Below the pieces are notes generated by a model. That model was not told the DNA's origin. It searched no databases and saw only the letters and a list, made by a program, of their open reading frames with translations. A stretch of 64,000 nucleotides of DNA from Betaproteobacteria bacterium UKL13-2 (GTDB lineage: Bacteria > Pseudomonadota > Gammaproteobacteria > Burkholderiales > Usitatibacteraceae), in NCBI GenBank assembly GCA_001602455.1, contig CP012157.1:1731733-1795732 (forward strand), written 5' to 3'. Both the position numbers and the translations under genes were made by a program. Each line of letters starts with the position of its first letter. Within the stretch, counting starts at the first letter, position 1. Below are positions 52,334 to 61,853 of this stretch, piece by piece.

Positions 52334-53563
52334 CTACTCGTATCTGAGCGCTTCCACCGGCTTTAACGTCGAGGCGCGCTTGGCCGGGTAAAAACCAAAG
52401 AAAATCCCAATCACCGCCGAGAACGAAAAGGCGATGATGATTCCGGTCATTGAAATCCCGACTTCCATCGGTGAGAAATTGGTAATCGCCACCGAGCCGG
52501 CATAAGCCAAGCCCACACCGATAGCACCGCCGCAGACACAAATCACAATCGCCTCCGTGAGGAACTGCATCAAGACATCACGGCGCTTGGCGCCTAACGC
52601 CATCCGAATGCCGATTTCGCGTGTGCGTTCGGTGACAGATACCAGCATGATGTTCATGATGCCGATGCCGCCGACGAGCAGCGATATCGAGCCAATCGCG
52701 CCGAGTAGCAAGGTCAGGGCGGTGGCGATACCTTGCGCGGCTTCTGCGATTGATGCTAGGTCACGAATGGTGAAATCGTCCTCTTGATCTTCCCGAATGC
52801 GGTGGCGGATGCGAAGCAACTGTGAGGCGTCATACACGGCGTCTTGCACCTGCGCCGCGCTGGCCGCTTGGGCTAACGCATAGTGAATGCTGCCGGGCTG
52901 TCCCCAGCGAATCAATTGCTGGCGAGCGGTGGAGAAAGGCACAAATACGGCGTCGTCTTGGTCGCCACCGCCCAAGTCGCTGCCTTTGCTGGCAAGCACA
53001 CCGATGACTTCAAACGGGCGGTTGCGAATGCGGATGGTCTGGCCGATGGGGTTGGCCTCACCATACAAATTATTGGCGACGGTCGCGCCGATCACCGCCA
53101 CGCGAGAGGCGGAACGAATTTCGATCTCACCAAATAACGATCCGCGATCTGCCTCCCAGTCCTTCACCGTAAAGAATTCTGGCGTCACGCCCATCACGTT
53201 CGCGTTCCAGTTCGTGGTGCCGCTGGCGACCTGAAAAGGCTGCTGCACAATCGGGGCGACGGCGTTAAAGGTTGGTAACTGGGCAATCGCCTGTGCATCG
53301 GCAAGGGTGAGTGTTTGAACGACACCGCGACCGGCGCGCACACCGTTTGAGGTCGAGGAGCCGGGGAAAATTACCATTACGTTGGAGCCCATCGCCGAGA
53401 TGCGACGGTTGATGTCTTCACGCACCGATTCGCCGATGGCGAGCATCAGCACAACGGCACCGACGCCGATGATGATGCCAAGCATGGTCAGGCCAGCGCG
53501 CAGCCGGTTCATCCCCATGGCGCGGAAGGCTTCTAAAAATACTTGCATGAGATTCATAAACAA
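52334..53563 (-). CDS. MacB-like ABC permease (FtsX/MacB core)
   Basis: The 409-residue membrane protein has an N-terminal helix (LTMLGIIIGVGAVVLMLAIG), a large periplasmic domain (about 50-280), and three C-terminal helices with SLLVGGIGIMNIMLVSVTER and TREIGIRMALGAKRRDV. MacB is normally a single polypeptide with its ATPase; here ATPase and permease are separate genes. It forms a tripartite efflux or export system with the adaptor and an outer-membrane channel not in the window. 135 bp with C and D repeats separate it from the ATPase gene. Confidence 0.9.
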   Translation of the reverse strand: MFMNLMQVFLEAFRAMGMNRLRAGLTMLGIIIGVGAVVLMLAIGESVREDINRRISAMGSNVMVIFPGSSTSNGVRAGRGVVQTLTLADAQAIAQLPTFNAVAPIVQQPFQVASGTTNWNANVMGVTPEFFTVKDWEADRGSLFGEIEIRSASRVAVIGATVANNLYGEANPIGQTIRIRNRPFEVIGVLASKGSDLGGGDQDDAVFVPFSTARQQLIRWGQPGSIHYALAQAASAAQVQDAVYDASQLLRIRHRIREDQEDDFTIRDLASIAEAAQGIATALTLLLGAIGSISLLVGGIGIMNIMLVSVTERTREIGIRMALGAKRRDVLMQFLTEAIVICVCGGAIGVGLAYAGSVAITNFSPMEVGISMTGIIIAFSFSAVIGIFFGFYPAKRASTLKPVEALRYE

Positions 53564-53580
53564 AATCCTTTATCCACAGC

Positions 53581-53697
53581 CATTTCCAGCGATTTTTGCT
53601 TCAAAACGCCCGCCAGATATAGACTTTTGCAAAAATGGGACTTCTCGAAACCGTCGCGAAATTCGCCCACGCGGCAGGTTTATAGAAGTGCCCAAAA
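53581..53697. repeat. Paired C- and D-family repeats
   Basis: On the minus strand, the D hairpin (GGGCACTTCTATAAACCTGC ... GGTTTCGAGAAGTCCC) is followed by the C-like GGCGGGCGTTTTGAAGCAAA and ATCGCTGGAAATG. The pair fills the gap between the two transporter genes and starts 2-3 bases past the ATPase stop. Confidence 0.8.
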
Positions 53698-53698
53698 A

Positions 53699-54445
53699 TC
53701 ACAGATCCGCCTCCGAGACCAGTCCGTCGTAGGTTACCAGTCCATCCTTCAGTCTGACCAAGCGCTTCGCATACTTCGCCACATCCGGCTCGTGCGTGAC
53801 GATGAGGATGCTCATGCCGTTTTCTTCATTGAGCCGGGTGAATAAACTCATGATCTCGACTGACGTCGTGGTATCGAGGTTTCCGGTCGGTTCATCCGCC
53901 AAAATCAACGCAGGTTCGCACACCAGTGCGCGCGAAATCGCAACGCGCTGCTGCTGGCCGCCAGAGATTTGGTTCGGCAGTCGCTTGGTGAACGCGCCCA
54001 AGCCGGTTTGGGCAAGTTTTTCTGTGGCACGCTTGCGGGCGTCGGCCATGGCGACGCCGGCGTAGAGGAGCGGCAGGGCGACGTTATCCACCAGCGGCAT
54101 TCGCTTGAGCAAATTGAAGCCTTGGAACACAAAACCGATGGTTTCGTTTCGAACCTTCGCCAGTTCGTTGTCGGTCAATGTCGAAGTCTCTTTGCCGTTC
54201 AGCACATAGCTTCCACTGGTTGGCGTATCGAGTGCGCCGAGGATATTCATCAGCGTCGATTTGCCCGAGCCCGATTGCCCCATGATGGCGACAAATTCAC
54301 CATGCTGGATGGTGACGTTGATGCCATGCAGCACGGGCGTCTCAACATCGCCCGAAAAATAGCTTTTCTTGATGTCGGTGAGGCGAATCAGCACATCTGA
54401 TCGCGCTGCCTGATTGGGAACGATGGCGCTCGCGTTAGCACTCAT
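53699..54445 (-). CDS. MacB/LolD-type ABC ATPase
   Basis: The 248-residue protein has Walker A GQSGSGKST, signature ISGGQQQR, Walker B ALILADEPTGNLD, and VTHEPDVA. The LMNILGALDTPTSG region is typical for the MacB/LolD/FtsE class, which pairs with FtsX-like permeases such as the next gene. It starts two bases after the adaptor stop. Confidence 0.92.
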   Translation of the reverse strand: MSANASAIVPNQAARSDVLIRLTDIKKSYFSGDVETPVLHGINVTIQHGEFVAIMGQSGSGKSTLMNILGALDTPTSGSYVLNGKETSTLTDNELAKVRNETIGFVFQGFNLLKRMPLVDNVALPLLYAGVAMADARKRATEKLAQTGLGAFTKRLPNQISGGQQQRVAISRALVCEPALILADEPTGNLDTTTSVEIMSLFTRLNEENGMSILIVTHEPDVAKYAKRLVRLKDGLVTYDGLVSEADL

Positions 54446-54447
54446 GG

Positions 54448-55704
54448 TTATTTCTTCGACTTATCCTGTATGTCGCGAATGACCAATTCGTCCCCCGGTT
54501 TGATATCGCCGGCGACAAGCTCGGTATGCTGGTTGCTCGCGATACCCGTGCGTACCGAGACGGGCACCAGTTCATTTTGTTCATTCAGCTTGTAGACGGT
54601 GCCCACGCCACGGCGGCCCCCGGCACCCGCCGCAGGCGGGCCGGAAAGCGGACGTGCCTCAGCGCTTGGGGATGTATCGGCCTTCGCGTCCGACTTGCGC
54701 TCTGATTTTTTCTCGCTGGCTTTCGCGTCATTTTTCTTTTTTTCCTCTTTATCGTCCTTGGGCGGCTTGAATCGCAGCGCCGCCGTGGGGATACGAATCA
54801 CGTCATCGCGCTGCGCGGCGACGAAACTCACCTGCGCGGTCATGCCGGGCTTTAGCAACTGATTTTCGTTGGTGGTGTCAGCGATGACGTTGTAGGTCAC
54901 CACACCTTGGTTGATGGTCGCATTCAAGCGCACCAGACGAATCGCGCCAACAAACTCACGGTCGGGGTAAGCGTCCACCGTGAATTTCACAGGCATACCG
55001 GTTTTCACCGTGCCGACATCTGCTTCGGCAATCGAGGTGTCAATTTGCATGGCCTCCAAGCTCTGCGCGATTTGGAACAGCGTTGGCGTGCTAAAGCTCG
55101 CGGCAACGGTCTGGCCGACGTCAATCTTGCGGTCGATCACAATGCCGTTAATCGGCGAGCGAATCACCGTATATGAAAGGTTGGTGCGTTCGCGGTCGAG
55201 TTGCGATTTGATCTGCGACACGCTGGCTTTCGCCACGTCTAGGTCGCGCGTGTTTTGCTCAAGCGTTGCGTCGGAAATGAAACCTTTGCGAACCAGTTCT
55301 TGGTTGCGTTTTAAGGTGCTTTCGGCCAGACGCTGCGAGGCTTCCGCCGAGCGCAACGTGGCTTCGATCTGCGCGAGATTGGCCTTGATTAACGCGGGAT
55401 CGAGTTCTAGCAATATCTGACCTGCCTTTACCTGTTGGTTGAAGTCGGTATAGAGCTTCGTCACCGTGCCCGAGACCTGCGTCCCCACACTCACCACCGT
55501 GACAGGATTGACGGTGCCGTTAGCGGTAATGCGTTGGATCACAGCGCCTTTGTCAACCGTCACTGTGCGATAGCGATCGGCCTTGGATTCCGCCGCTTTT
55601 TTTTGCGCTTGGTGATAGCCCAAGCCGCCCACGATGAGTATCACCAAGGGCACCAAAATCTTGGCGCGGAACATAAAACGAAACAAGGACTTAACGAAGT
55701 TCAT
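54448..55704 (-). CDS. MacA-like periplasmic adaptor (HlyD/RND-type)
   Basis: A 418-residue protein with an N-terminal signal anchor (ILVPLVILIVGGLGYHQ), a lipoyl half GTQVSGTVTKLYTDFNQQVK with AGQILLELDPALIKANLAQ, an alpha hairpin (about 110-190), the second lipoyl half IRSPINGIVIDRKIDVGQTV, and beta-barrel parts with MPVKFTVDAYPDREF. A Lys/Glu/Asp-rich insertion (DDKEEKKKNDAKASEKKSER) near 330-355 is unusual. First gene of the macA-ATPase-permease operon. Confidence 0.9.
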   Translation of the reverse strand: MNFVKSLFRFMFRAKILVPLVILIVGGLGYHQAQKKAAESKADRYRTVTVDKGAVIQRITANGTVNPVTVVSVGTQVSGTVTKLYTDFNQQVKAGQILLELDPALIKANLAQIEATLRSAEASQRLAESTLKRNQELVRKGFISDATLEQNTRDLDVAKASVSQIKSQLDRERTNLSYTVIRSPINGIVIDRKIDVGQTVAASFSTPTLFQIAQSLEAMQIDTSIAEADVGTVKTGMPVKFTVDAYPDREFVGAIRLVRLNATINQGVVTYNVIADTTNENQLLKPGMTAQVSFVAAQRDDVIRIPTAALRFKPPKDDKEEKKKNDAKASEKKSERKSDAKADTSPSAEARPLSGPPAAGAGGRRGVGTVYKLNEQNELVPVSVRTGIASNQHTELVAGDIKPGDELVIRDIQDKSKK

Positions 55705-55863
55705 GTGGGCTCAGCAGAAGGAAAGGGTTGATGCGTGGATGCGTCTATGTGTCGATACGTCGATACGTTAAAACATTGCGCGATCAGGTTGACCCGCCTA
55801 AAGATTAACCCGCTCGACAGTAGAGTTTACCGACTTTAGTTTGCGCAAAAAGCGGGCCTCATT

Positions 55864-56823
55864 TCATGGATGGGCGCTCGACCACGGCATGGTTGTCGGT
55901 GCGGGCGTGGGTGCCGGTGCCGCGATGGGGCCGCGTATGGTCAGCCCGTTCGACACGGCACTCAAGAAGTATTCGATCTGCTTGTGTTCGAGGCTACCAA
56001 GTTCAAACGGGGCCGCGCCAATCCGTTCCATGCAGCGTTGAAACTGCTGGTGCAATAGGCGCACTTGCCCACCCGATTCGATCCGTGGCCAGGCGAGTGG
56101 CTGTCCCACTGCGGCAGAAAGTCCGACTGTCTGTCCCGCCTCTATTCGCGTTTGTCCCGCTTGCAAAATGTGGCAGGAGGCGCACGCTAAGTCGGCTTCG
56201 CCGATGCGGCGCGCGTACCAGCGACGTCCGCTTTCGTAGTGTTGGACAGTCGCTGGATTGACGATCCTTATGTTTTGCTTTTGGCCAGCCGACAGGCTTC
56301 GCAAATATGCGCTGACTGCGCCCATCGTTAGGCTGTCATCGAGCCTGAACGGGTCTTCCTGATGCAAGACGAGGCAGGCGTTGATCGCGTCTTCAAGCGT
56401 CGCCAGTGTGCCGGACTTCAGGTCCACCTGCGGATAGTTTGCGGCGACGCGCTGGCCACCATTGGGGAAACACGAGGCGAGTGAATTGCCGTTACGGAAT
56501 TTTCGCTCCCATGCTTTTTTGCCGATGGCAAGGATATCGTTCACATTGGTGGCATTGTTGCCGCCAAGCGCGACAACCGCAAGCCCCGGCGTGAAGGCGC
56601 TACTACCGAAACTCCATTCGTCTGGCGCGACGGTGGGAATCTTTTTTTGCAACATTGAAATGAGATCGCGGCGGTCGCGTTCGATATTCGGTATCGATGT
56701 CGCCGCCTTCGGTGCGGGTGTGGGTGGGGTGGCGGGGGTGGCGAGAATTACTGACGTGAACGTCACCATCGTCACACCCAAGCACAGGGTTGTGCGAAAG
56801 CAATGACGCCGCCACGGACTCAT
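55864..56823 (-). CDS. soxA: Sulfur-oxidation cytochrome c SoxA, single-heme type
   Basis: SoxA with SoxX joins thiosulfate to SoxY in the periplasm. The 319-residue protein has an N-terminal signal, LASCFPNGGQRVAANYPQ and NACLVLHQEDPF with the disulfide-forming Cys residues of the vestigial first domain, one heme site CASCH, and QFQRCMERIGAAPF with the catalytic heme-ligand Cys. The C-terminal PAPTPAPT tail is extra. Its start overlaps the BepA-like stop (ATGA). No soxX or soxYZ is adjacent; soxB lies 53 kb to the left. Confidence 0.87.
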   Translation of the reverse strand: MSPWRRHCFRTTLCLGVTMVTFTSVILATPATPPTPAPKAATSIPNIERDRRDLISMLQKKIPTVAPDEWSFGSSAFTPGLAVVALGGNNATNVNDILAIGKKAWERKFRNGNSLASCFPNGGQRVAANYPQVDLKSGTLATLEDAINACLVLHQEDPFRLDDSLTMGAVSAYLRSLSAGQKQNIRIVNPATVQHYESGRRWYARRIGEADLACASCHILQAGQTRIEAGQTVGLSAAVGQPLAWPRIESGGQVRLLHQQFQRCMERIGAAPFELGSLEHKQIEYFLSAVSNGLTIRGPIAAPAPTPAPTTMPWSSAHP

Positions 56824-58463
56824 CGCGCACCGTGTTTTGCGGCTGGGGTGTCGGTGGCCACAAACCCCAAACTTGGTCGGTCATCTCGCTCCGGCCGATC
56901 ACGCTTTTCACCCGGCAGCAGTGGCCGATTTTTGAATTCGGTCTTGAGCTCGCGCAACCGCGATTCGGTCGAAGAGGATTCATAAAAGTCCCCGTCTTTT
57001 GCCTTCAACGCGATCTCGAGTTGCTCAATCGCGCCCACCAAGTTGCCGCGTCGATAGTACGATTCGGCAATGGCTCGATGCTGCGCGAGTTTTTTGCCGA
57101 GGCGCTCATAACACTTGCCGACAATCTCATAGAGCTTGGCGTCATCTTGAATCGATTTCAAGCGCTCATTGGCAAGTTGTAGCGCAGTTTGTGTCTGGCC
57201 GGCCTGAAAGTGTGCCTCAAGCATTCCCAAGGCGAGCGCCCGGCTATCGGGAAAACGCTTAACCCCGTCTTGGTAGGTGCGAATTGCGGCGTCGGTCTTT
57301 CCCTGGCCTAACTGAATCTCTGCGAGTTGTTTTTCAATCCACGGGTGCGCCGCTGGTGAAAGGCGAATCTTGTTCAATTCGCGCTCCGCGCCAACGAAGT
57401 CACGGCCTTTGGCCATCGCCATCGCGAGACCATACACATCGGCGCGATTACGCAGTACGGTTTTCTCATCGATTGCGGCACGGAAGAAACCGATCGCATC
57501 GGCGGCGCTCATACTCATGACGCGAAGTCGCGCTTGGGCGAGTTTGTATTCAGGGCTTTCGGAGACGGTTCTGAGTCGTTTATCCGATTCGTTGAGCAGT
57601 TGATCGACACGGTTTTGCATGTCGGCAATGCGCTCGGTGGTGAGCGGATGCGTGCGCAAGTAGCCGGGGGCTTTACCTTCGTTATGACGATTGGCTTTTA
57701 ACAGCCGATCAAAAAACCCTACCATTCCCTGCGGGTCGAAACCGGCGCGCATCATGACTTGAATGCCGATACGGTCGGCCTCACGCTCGAAGTCGCGTGA
57801 ATAATCAAGTTGGTTTTGTATCGCCAATGCTTGGCTACCCATCATCGCCGCTTCTGTCGCCTGCCCAGCAGATGAGGAGCCGGACCGCGCCGCCAGGATT
57901 GCCGCTGCCAGTGCCGCAAGCTGCATCAAGCCGCTGCCACGTTGCCCCATCGCGCCGCGTGCCGAATGGCGCTGCAAGACGTGGGAAATTTCGTGCCCCA
58001 TCACACCGGCCAACTCCGATTCGGTACGCGAGGCGAGTAACAGACCAGAGTGGAAACCGACAAATCCGCCAAGCAGGGCAAAGGCGTTGATGCTGTCGTC
58101 GTTCAAGACAAAAAATTCGAACTCGCGACGGTTGTCGTTAGTCGCTCCACGCGACGCCGCCACCAGCCGGTTGCCCAAGTAGGAAATGTACTCAACGATT
58201 TCAGGATCATCGACAAACGCGCGGTCGCCGCGTACATCCAGCATAATTCGCTTGCCGATGGCGCGTTCCTGCGGCTCGGTCACCACCGAATCAGAGGCAT
58301 CGCCAAGATCGGGCAGGCCGTCGCTGTGGGGCAAGGCAATCGCCGATGTCGGCAAGATGGTGGTTGCGATGGTGGTCACGACATAGATGGCGAGAGTGAC
58401 GCTGGCCGCCAATCGCTTGACCGGTAATGTTAATGAAAGCGTTTGCGGCTGTTGAATCGGCAA
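56820..58463 (-). CDS. M48-family metalloprotease with TPR repeats (BepA-like)
   Basis: A 547-residue exported protein: signal region (LAIYVVTTIATTILPTSAIA), zinc motif GHEISHVLQRHSAR (HEISH, about 150), third ligand in DFEREADRIGIQVM, then TPR-like repeats from about residue 330 to 500. BepA/YfgC proteases check outer-membrane protein and LptD assembly. It overlaps soxA by 4 bp at its 3' end, an unusual pairing. The C-terminal ~50 residues are charged and Pro-rich. Confidence 0.88.
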   Translation of the reverse strand: MPIQQPQTLSLTLPVKRLAASVTLAIYVVTTIATTILPTSAIALPHSDGLPDLGDASDSVVTEPQERAIGKRIMLDVRGDRAFVDDPEIVEYISYLGNRLVAASRGATNDNRREFEFFVLNDDSINAFALLGGFVGFHSGLLLASRTESELAGVMGHEISHVLQRHSARGAMGQRGSGLMQLAALAAAILAARSGSSSAGQATEAAMMGSQALAIQNQLDYSRDFEREADRIGIQVMMRAGFDPQGMVGFFDRLLKANRHNEGKAPGYLRTHPLTTERIADMQNRVDQLLNESDKRLRTVSESPEYKLAQARLRVMSMSAADAIGFFRAAIDEKTVLRNRADVYGLAMAMAKGRDFVGAERELNKIRLSPAAHPWIEKQLAEIQLGQGKTDAAIRTYQDGVKRFPDSRALALGMLEAHFQAGQTQTALQLANERLKSIQDDAKLYEIVGKCYERLGKKLAQHRAIAESYYRRGNLVGAIEQLEIALKAKDGDFYESSSTESRLRELKTEFKNRPLLPGEKRDRPERDDRPSLGFVATDTPAAKHGAR

Positions 58464-58590
58464 ATCAACTTCTCCAGAATCATTGCGAGTGTGAATCGGG
58501 TGCTAATGTGACGGACGCGCTCAGACATAGTTCCGTCCACGCGATGATTCTAACAAGCTACACCGTCCCTAACTGACCAGCATACTAACG

Positions 58591-59079
58591 ATGACAATTC
58601 TGAATCACTTTGACGAGCGCGGTAATGCACACATGGTCGATGTCGGCGCGAAGGCAGAAACACACCGCATCGGCGTCGCCTCAGGCCGTATCACGATGCA
58701 AGCGGCGACCCTTGCCGCGATTGCCGGCGGCACCGCTAAAAAAGGCGATGTGCTCGGTGTGGCGCGAATCGCCGCGATCCAAGGCGCAAAACGCACGGCT
58801 GAATTGATCCCGCTCGCCCACCCGATTGGCATCAATAAGGTGGCGGTCGAATTTGTGATCCATTCAGATGCTTGCGCTATCGAATGTATCGCCACGGTTG
58901 AGACGTATGGACGCACCGGCGTTGAGATGGAAGCGCTTTGTGCGGCCTCTGTTGGTCTGCTGACAATTTATGACATGGTGAAAGCGATGGATCGAGGGAT
59001 GGTTATCTCAAATCTACGCTTGCGGGAAAAACGCGGCGGTAAGTCGGCAGACTGGCTGGCCAGCGAAGACTCAAATTAG
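58591..59079 (+). CDS. moaC: Cyclic pyranopterin monophosphate synthase MoaC
   Basis: The 162-residue enzyme makes cyclic pyranopterin monophosphate in molybdopterin synthesis. Hallmarks: [59 protein letters not shown], and [12 protein letters not shown]. Complete. Its last 9 bp overlap the end of chrA on the opposite strand. Confidence 0.96.
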   Translation: MTILNHFDERGNAHMVDVGAKAETHRIGVASGRITMQAATLAAIAGGTAKKGDVLGVARIAAIQGAKRTAELIPLAHPIGINKVAVEFVIHSDACAIECIATVETYGRTGVEMEALCAASVGLLTIYDMVKAMDRGMVISNLRLREKRGGKSADWLASEDSN

Positions 59080-60465
59080 GCGTGTGAAGGTTGCGATGGC
59101 ACCGGCTAACCCACATAGTCCGATGACCCAGATGAGGCTAATCTGGTAACGCATCAGCGCGATGGCCGCGACGAACGTCAGCGCGACGGCGAATAAATCC
59201 GGTCCGCCGGAAAAAACTGCATCGGCTGTCCCGCGTGGCCACCAAACGTGCCACGCAAAGAAAACTGCCAGACTGGCGATCACACCGACCACCGCTGCCG
59301 TAATGGCGGTGAGCGGGGCGGCGAGGCCAAGATGGCCGCGCGTCGATTCGATAAACGGCCCGCCGACCAGAATAAAAACAAAAGACGGCAGGAACGTAAA
59401 AAATGTGACGACCAGTGCCGCGACCGTCCCCGATAGAAAAGGGCTACCCGCCACCACGTCACGCGCCACCCCGCCCAAGTAACCGACAAACGCCACCACC
59501 ATGATCAACGGCCCCGGCGTGGTTTCGCCTAACGCCAAGCCATCGATCATCTGCGCTGGGGTCAGCCACTGGAAGGTTTCAACAGCGCCTTGGTAGACGT
59601 ACGGCAGCACGGCATAAGCCCCACCAAAAGTCAGCAATGCTGCTTTGGTGAAGAACCATCCCATTTGTGAAAGCGTGGATTCGACGCCGCCGACCATCGC
59701 GAGAAATGCCATCGCGCCTGCCCACAGCGTCAAGCCCACTGCCGCGTAACCAATCGCCCTGCCAGTGTGCCACTGTAAATGGGGCGGGATCGGCGTGTTG
59801 TCATCGATGATCGGTGGCCGGAGCAGGGTGTCGGACTCTGCGGGCTGCGTCGCAGGTACGGAGCCAGACTTTCGATGTGAAGAGGCTAACGAAAACGCTA
59901 AAGAAAACGCAGCCGGATTGAGGCGGCCGCCAATGACACCGACGATCGCCGCGACGGCGATGATGGCAGGGAACGGCAGTTGCAGGATCGTTATCGCGAA
60001 AAATGCCGCCGCCGCGACACCCACCAACCACCGATTGCGTAAGGTTCGGCCGCCAATCCGCCAAGCGGCTTGCGCCACAATCGCTGTCACAGCAGGCTTG
60101 ATGCCATAGAAGATACCTGCCACGATCGGCTGGCTGCCGAACGTCACATAGACCCACGACAGGGCGATGAGCAGAACGAGTGAGGGCAGCACGAACAACC
60201 CACCGGCAAGGATGCCGCCCAATCGACCATGCATCATCCAACCCAAGTAGGTTGCTAATTGTTGTGCCTCCGGGCCAGGAAGTACCATGCAGTAGTTAAG
60301 CGCATGCAGAAAACGCCCTTCCGAGATCCAGCGTCGCTCGTCCACCAGCTCGCGGTGCATGATGGCGATTTGCCCAGCCGGACCGCCAAAGGAAATGCAT
60401 CCTAACTTCGCCCAAAATTTGAGCGCATCCGTGAAGCTGATATGGTGTGTTGCAGGAGTCGTCAT
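59071..60465 (-). CDS. chrA: Chromate transporter ChrA, long two-domain form
   Basis: The 464-residue CHR-family permease contains both homologous halves: [20 protein letters not shown] with [17 protein letters not shown] in the first, and [20 protein letters not shown] with [19 protein letters not shown] in the second. About ten helices. It exports chromate by proton antiport in characterised members. The start at MTTPATHH has GAGG five bases upstream; a start at 60525 would run through the 10-bp repeat. Confidence 0.92.
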   Translation of the reverse strand: MTTPATHHISFTDALKFWAKLGCISFGGPAGQIAIMHRELVDERRWISEGRFLHALNYCMVLPGPEAQQLATYLGWMMHGRLGGILAGGLFVLPSLVLLIALSWVYVTFGSQPIVAGIFYGIKPAVTAIVAQAAWRIGGRTLRNRWLVGVAAAAFFAITILQLPFPAIIAVAAIVGVIGGRLNPAAFSLAFSLASSHRKSGSVPATQPAESDTLLRPPIIDDNTPIPPHLQWHTGRAIGYAAVGLTLWAGAMAFLAMVGGVESTLSQMGWFFTKAALLTFGGAYAVLPYVYQGAVETFQWLTPAQMIDGLALGETTPGPLIMVVAFVGYLGGVARDVVAGSPFLSGTVAALVVTFFTFLPSFVFILVGGPFIESTRGHLGLAAPLTAITAAVVGVIASLAVFFAWHVWWPRGTADAVFSGGPDLFAVALTFVAAIALMRYQISLIWVIGLCGLAGAIATFTRLI

Positions 60466-60490
60466 CAGAGCCTCGTATGGCTGAACAGCG

Positions 60491-60520
60491 ATGGGTTGGT
60501 ATGGGTTGGTATGGGTTGGT
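60491..60520. repeat. 10-bp tandem repeat, three copies
   Basis: ATGGGTTGGT three times exactly, in the divergent gap between chrA and the tusA-like gene. Confidence 0.95.
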
Positions 60521-60616
60521 ATCAAGGTTCAAATATCGGGTAAAAAACGGCAACTTGGTAAACTAGAGAAGATGGCGACCCTGTTCATCCTGAAGCAGGG
60601 TGCAAACAATCAATCA

Positions 60617-60865
60617 ATGGATACGATGATGGCGACAACAACAATGGATAAAGAACTCGATGTCAAAGGGCTGAACTGCCCACTGCCGATTTTGCGTGCA
60701 AAAAAAGCGCTTGCCGACATGACTTCCGGCCAGAACCTGAAGGTCGTTGCAACCGATCCGGGGTCGGTTAAGGACTTTGCCGCGTTCTGCAAACAGACCG
60801 GTAACACGCTACTTTCATCTGAGGACAGTGGCAAAGAATTCACCTTTGTGATCTCCAAGCGGTAA
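60617..60865 (+). CDS. TusA-family sulfur carrier
   Basis: The 82-residue protein contains ELDVKGLNCPLPILRAKKAL with the CPxP active site and KDFAAFCKQTGNTLLSSED. TusA-family proteins carry persulfide sulfur for tRNA thiolation, molybdenum cofactor or sulfur oxidation; with sox and moaC in the window any of these is plausible. The start is uncertain: ATGs at 60572, 60617, 60629 and 60644 are in frame and none has a good Shine-Dalgarno. Confidence 0.88.
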   Translation: MDTMMATTTMDKELDVKGLNCPLPILRAKKALADMTSGQNLKVVATDPGSVKDFAAFCKQTGNTLLSSEDSGKEFTFVISKR

Positions 60866-60895
60866 GGGAAGCTTCTGCGAAGCATTGCAAACTTC

Positions 60896-61052
60896 GTTTG
60901 TCCCGGCGCAACCCGTGTGGGGGAACTTGTCGAAACCGTCGCGAACTTCGCCCACGCAGCAGGTTTATAGAAGTGCCCTGGTAATAAACTCCTTATTCGG
61001 CGCGCTTTTCGACGCTTTTTTGCTTGAAAACGCCCGTCCTTATTGGAGTTTC
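60896..61052. repeat. Cluster of dispersed repeats (hairpin, D and C families)
   Basis: Between the tusA-like and enoyl-CoA hydratase genes lie CCCGGCGCAACCCGTGTGGG (relative of the soxB-flanking hairpin), the D element (60918-60974) and the C element (61003-61052). The C element ends at the hydratase stop codon. Confidence 0.75.
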
Positions 61053-61851
61053 ATTTTCCGGAAAAATGTGGTGGGCGTTTCTCGACGAATGCGGTCACGC
61101 CTTCTTTGAAGTCATCCGTTTTCGCTGCTTGGGCAAAGTAGCGAATCTCGGCATCGAGCTGCGTGCGAAGCGGCGTATCGAGTGACTGATTGAGTAATTT
61201 TTTCGTGTTTGCAAAAGCGGTCGTCGCCCCCATTGACAGCCTCGTGGCGAGTTCCAATACGGCCGCATCAAGGGCGTCCGGAGCCACAACCCGGTTGATG
61301 ATCCCGAGGGCTAGCGCATCGGCGGCGGCGAGGGTGTCGGTGAGCATGATCAATTCGGTCGCACGGCGTATGCCGACCATGCGTGCCAAGAAAAAAGTCG
61401 CGCCGCCATCCGGCGACAGCCCGATTTTGGCGTAGGCGGTGTTAAAGGTCGCGACATCCGAGGCAATGACGAAATCACACGCGAGCGCCACACTCACGCC
61501 TGCGCCCGCGCAGGCACCCTGAATGCGCGCAATGACTGGAAAGGGCATGTTGCGGATGGCGATGATGCCCTCGTGTAGCGCACCACCAAGCGGGATGACC
61601 GTCTCGGCAAGCGCGGGGTCGTCTTTTCTTGCGTGAAACGACGCGACATCACCGCCCGCCAGAAATGCCTTGCCCGCGCCGCTCACGATGAGCGCACGTA
61701 CGTCAGGCCATGCGGCGATTTGTCGTGTGGCATCTCGAAACGCATGAATCAATTCATCACTCATGGCGTTGTAAACCGCCGGGCGATTGAAGGTCATCGT
61801 CGCAATTTGCGGGTGTCGGTCGATGCGTCCAATCAGCACAGTGTCAGTCAT
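61051..61851 (-). CDS. Enoyl-CoA hydratase/isomerase family protein
   Basis: The 266-residue crotonase-fold enzyme shows FNRPAVYNAMSDELIHAF, the oxyanion-hole segment AGKAFLAGGDVASFHAR, and GACAGAGVSVALACDFVIAS with KIGLSPDGGATFFLAR. The second catalytic Glu position seems replaced (Gly-Leu-Ser-Pro-Asp-Gly-Gly is the isomerase-like form), so isomerase activity is possible. It starts two bases after the MFS gene stop on the same strand. Confidence 0.88.
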   Translation of the reverse strand: MTDTVLIGRIDRHPQIATMTFNRPAVYNAMSDELIHAFRDATRQIAAWPDVRALIVSGAGKAFLAGGDVASFHARKDDPALAETVIPLGGALHEGIIAIRNMPFPVIARIQGACAGAGVSVALACDFVIASDVATFNTAYAKIGLSPDGGATFFLARMVGIRRATELIMLTDTLAAADALALGIINRVVAPDALDAAVLELATRLSMGATTAFANTKKLLNQSLDTPLRTQLDAEIRYFAQAAKTDDFKEGVTAFVEKRPPHFSGK

Positions 61852-61853
61852 CT

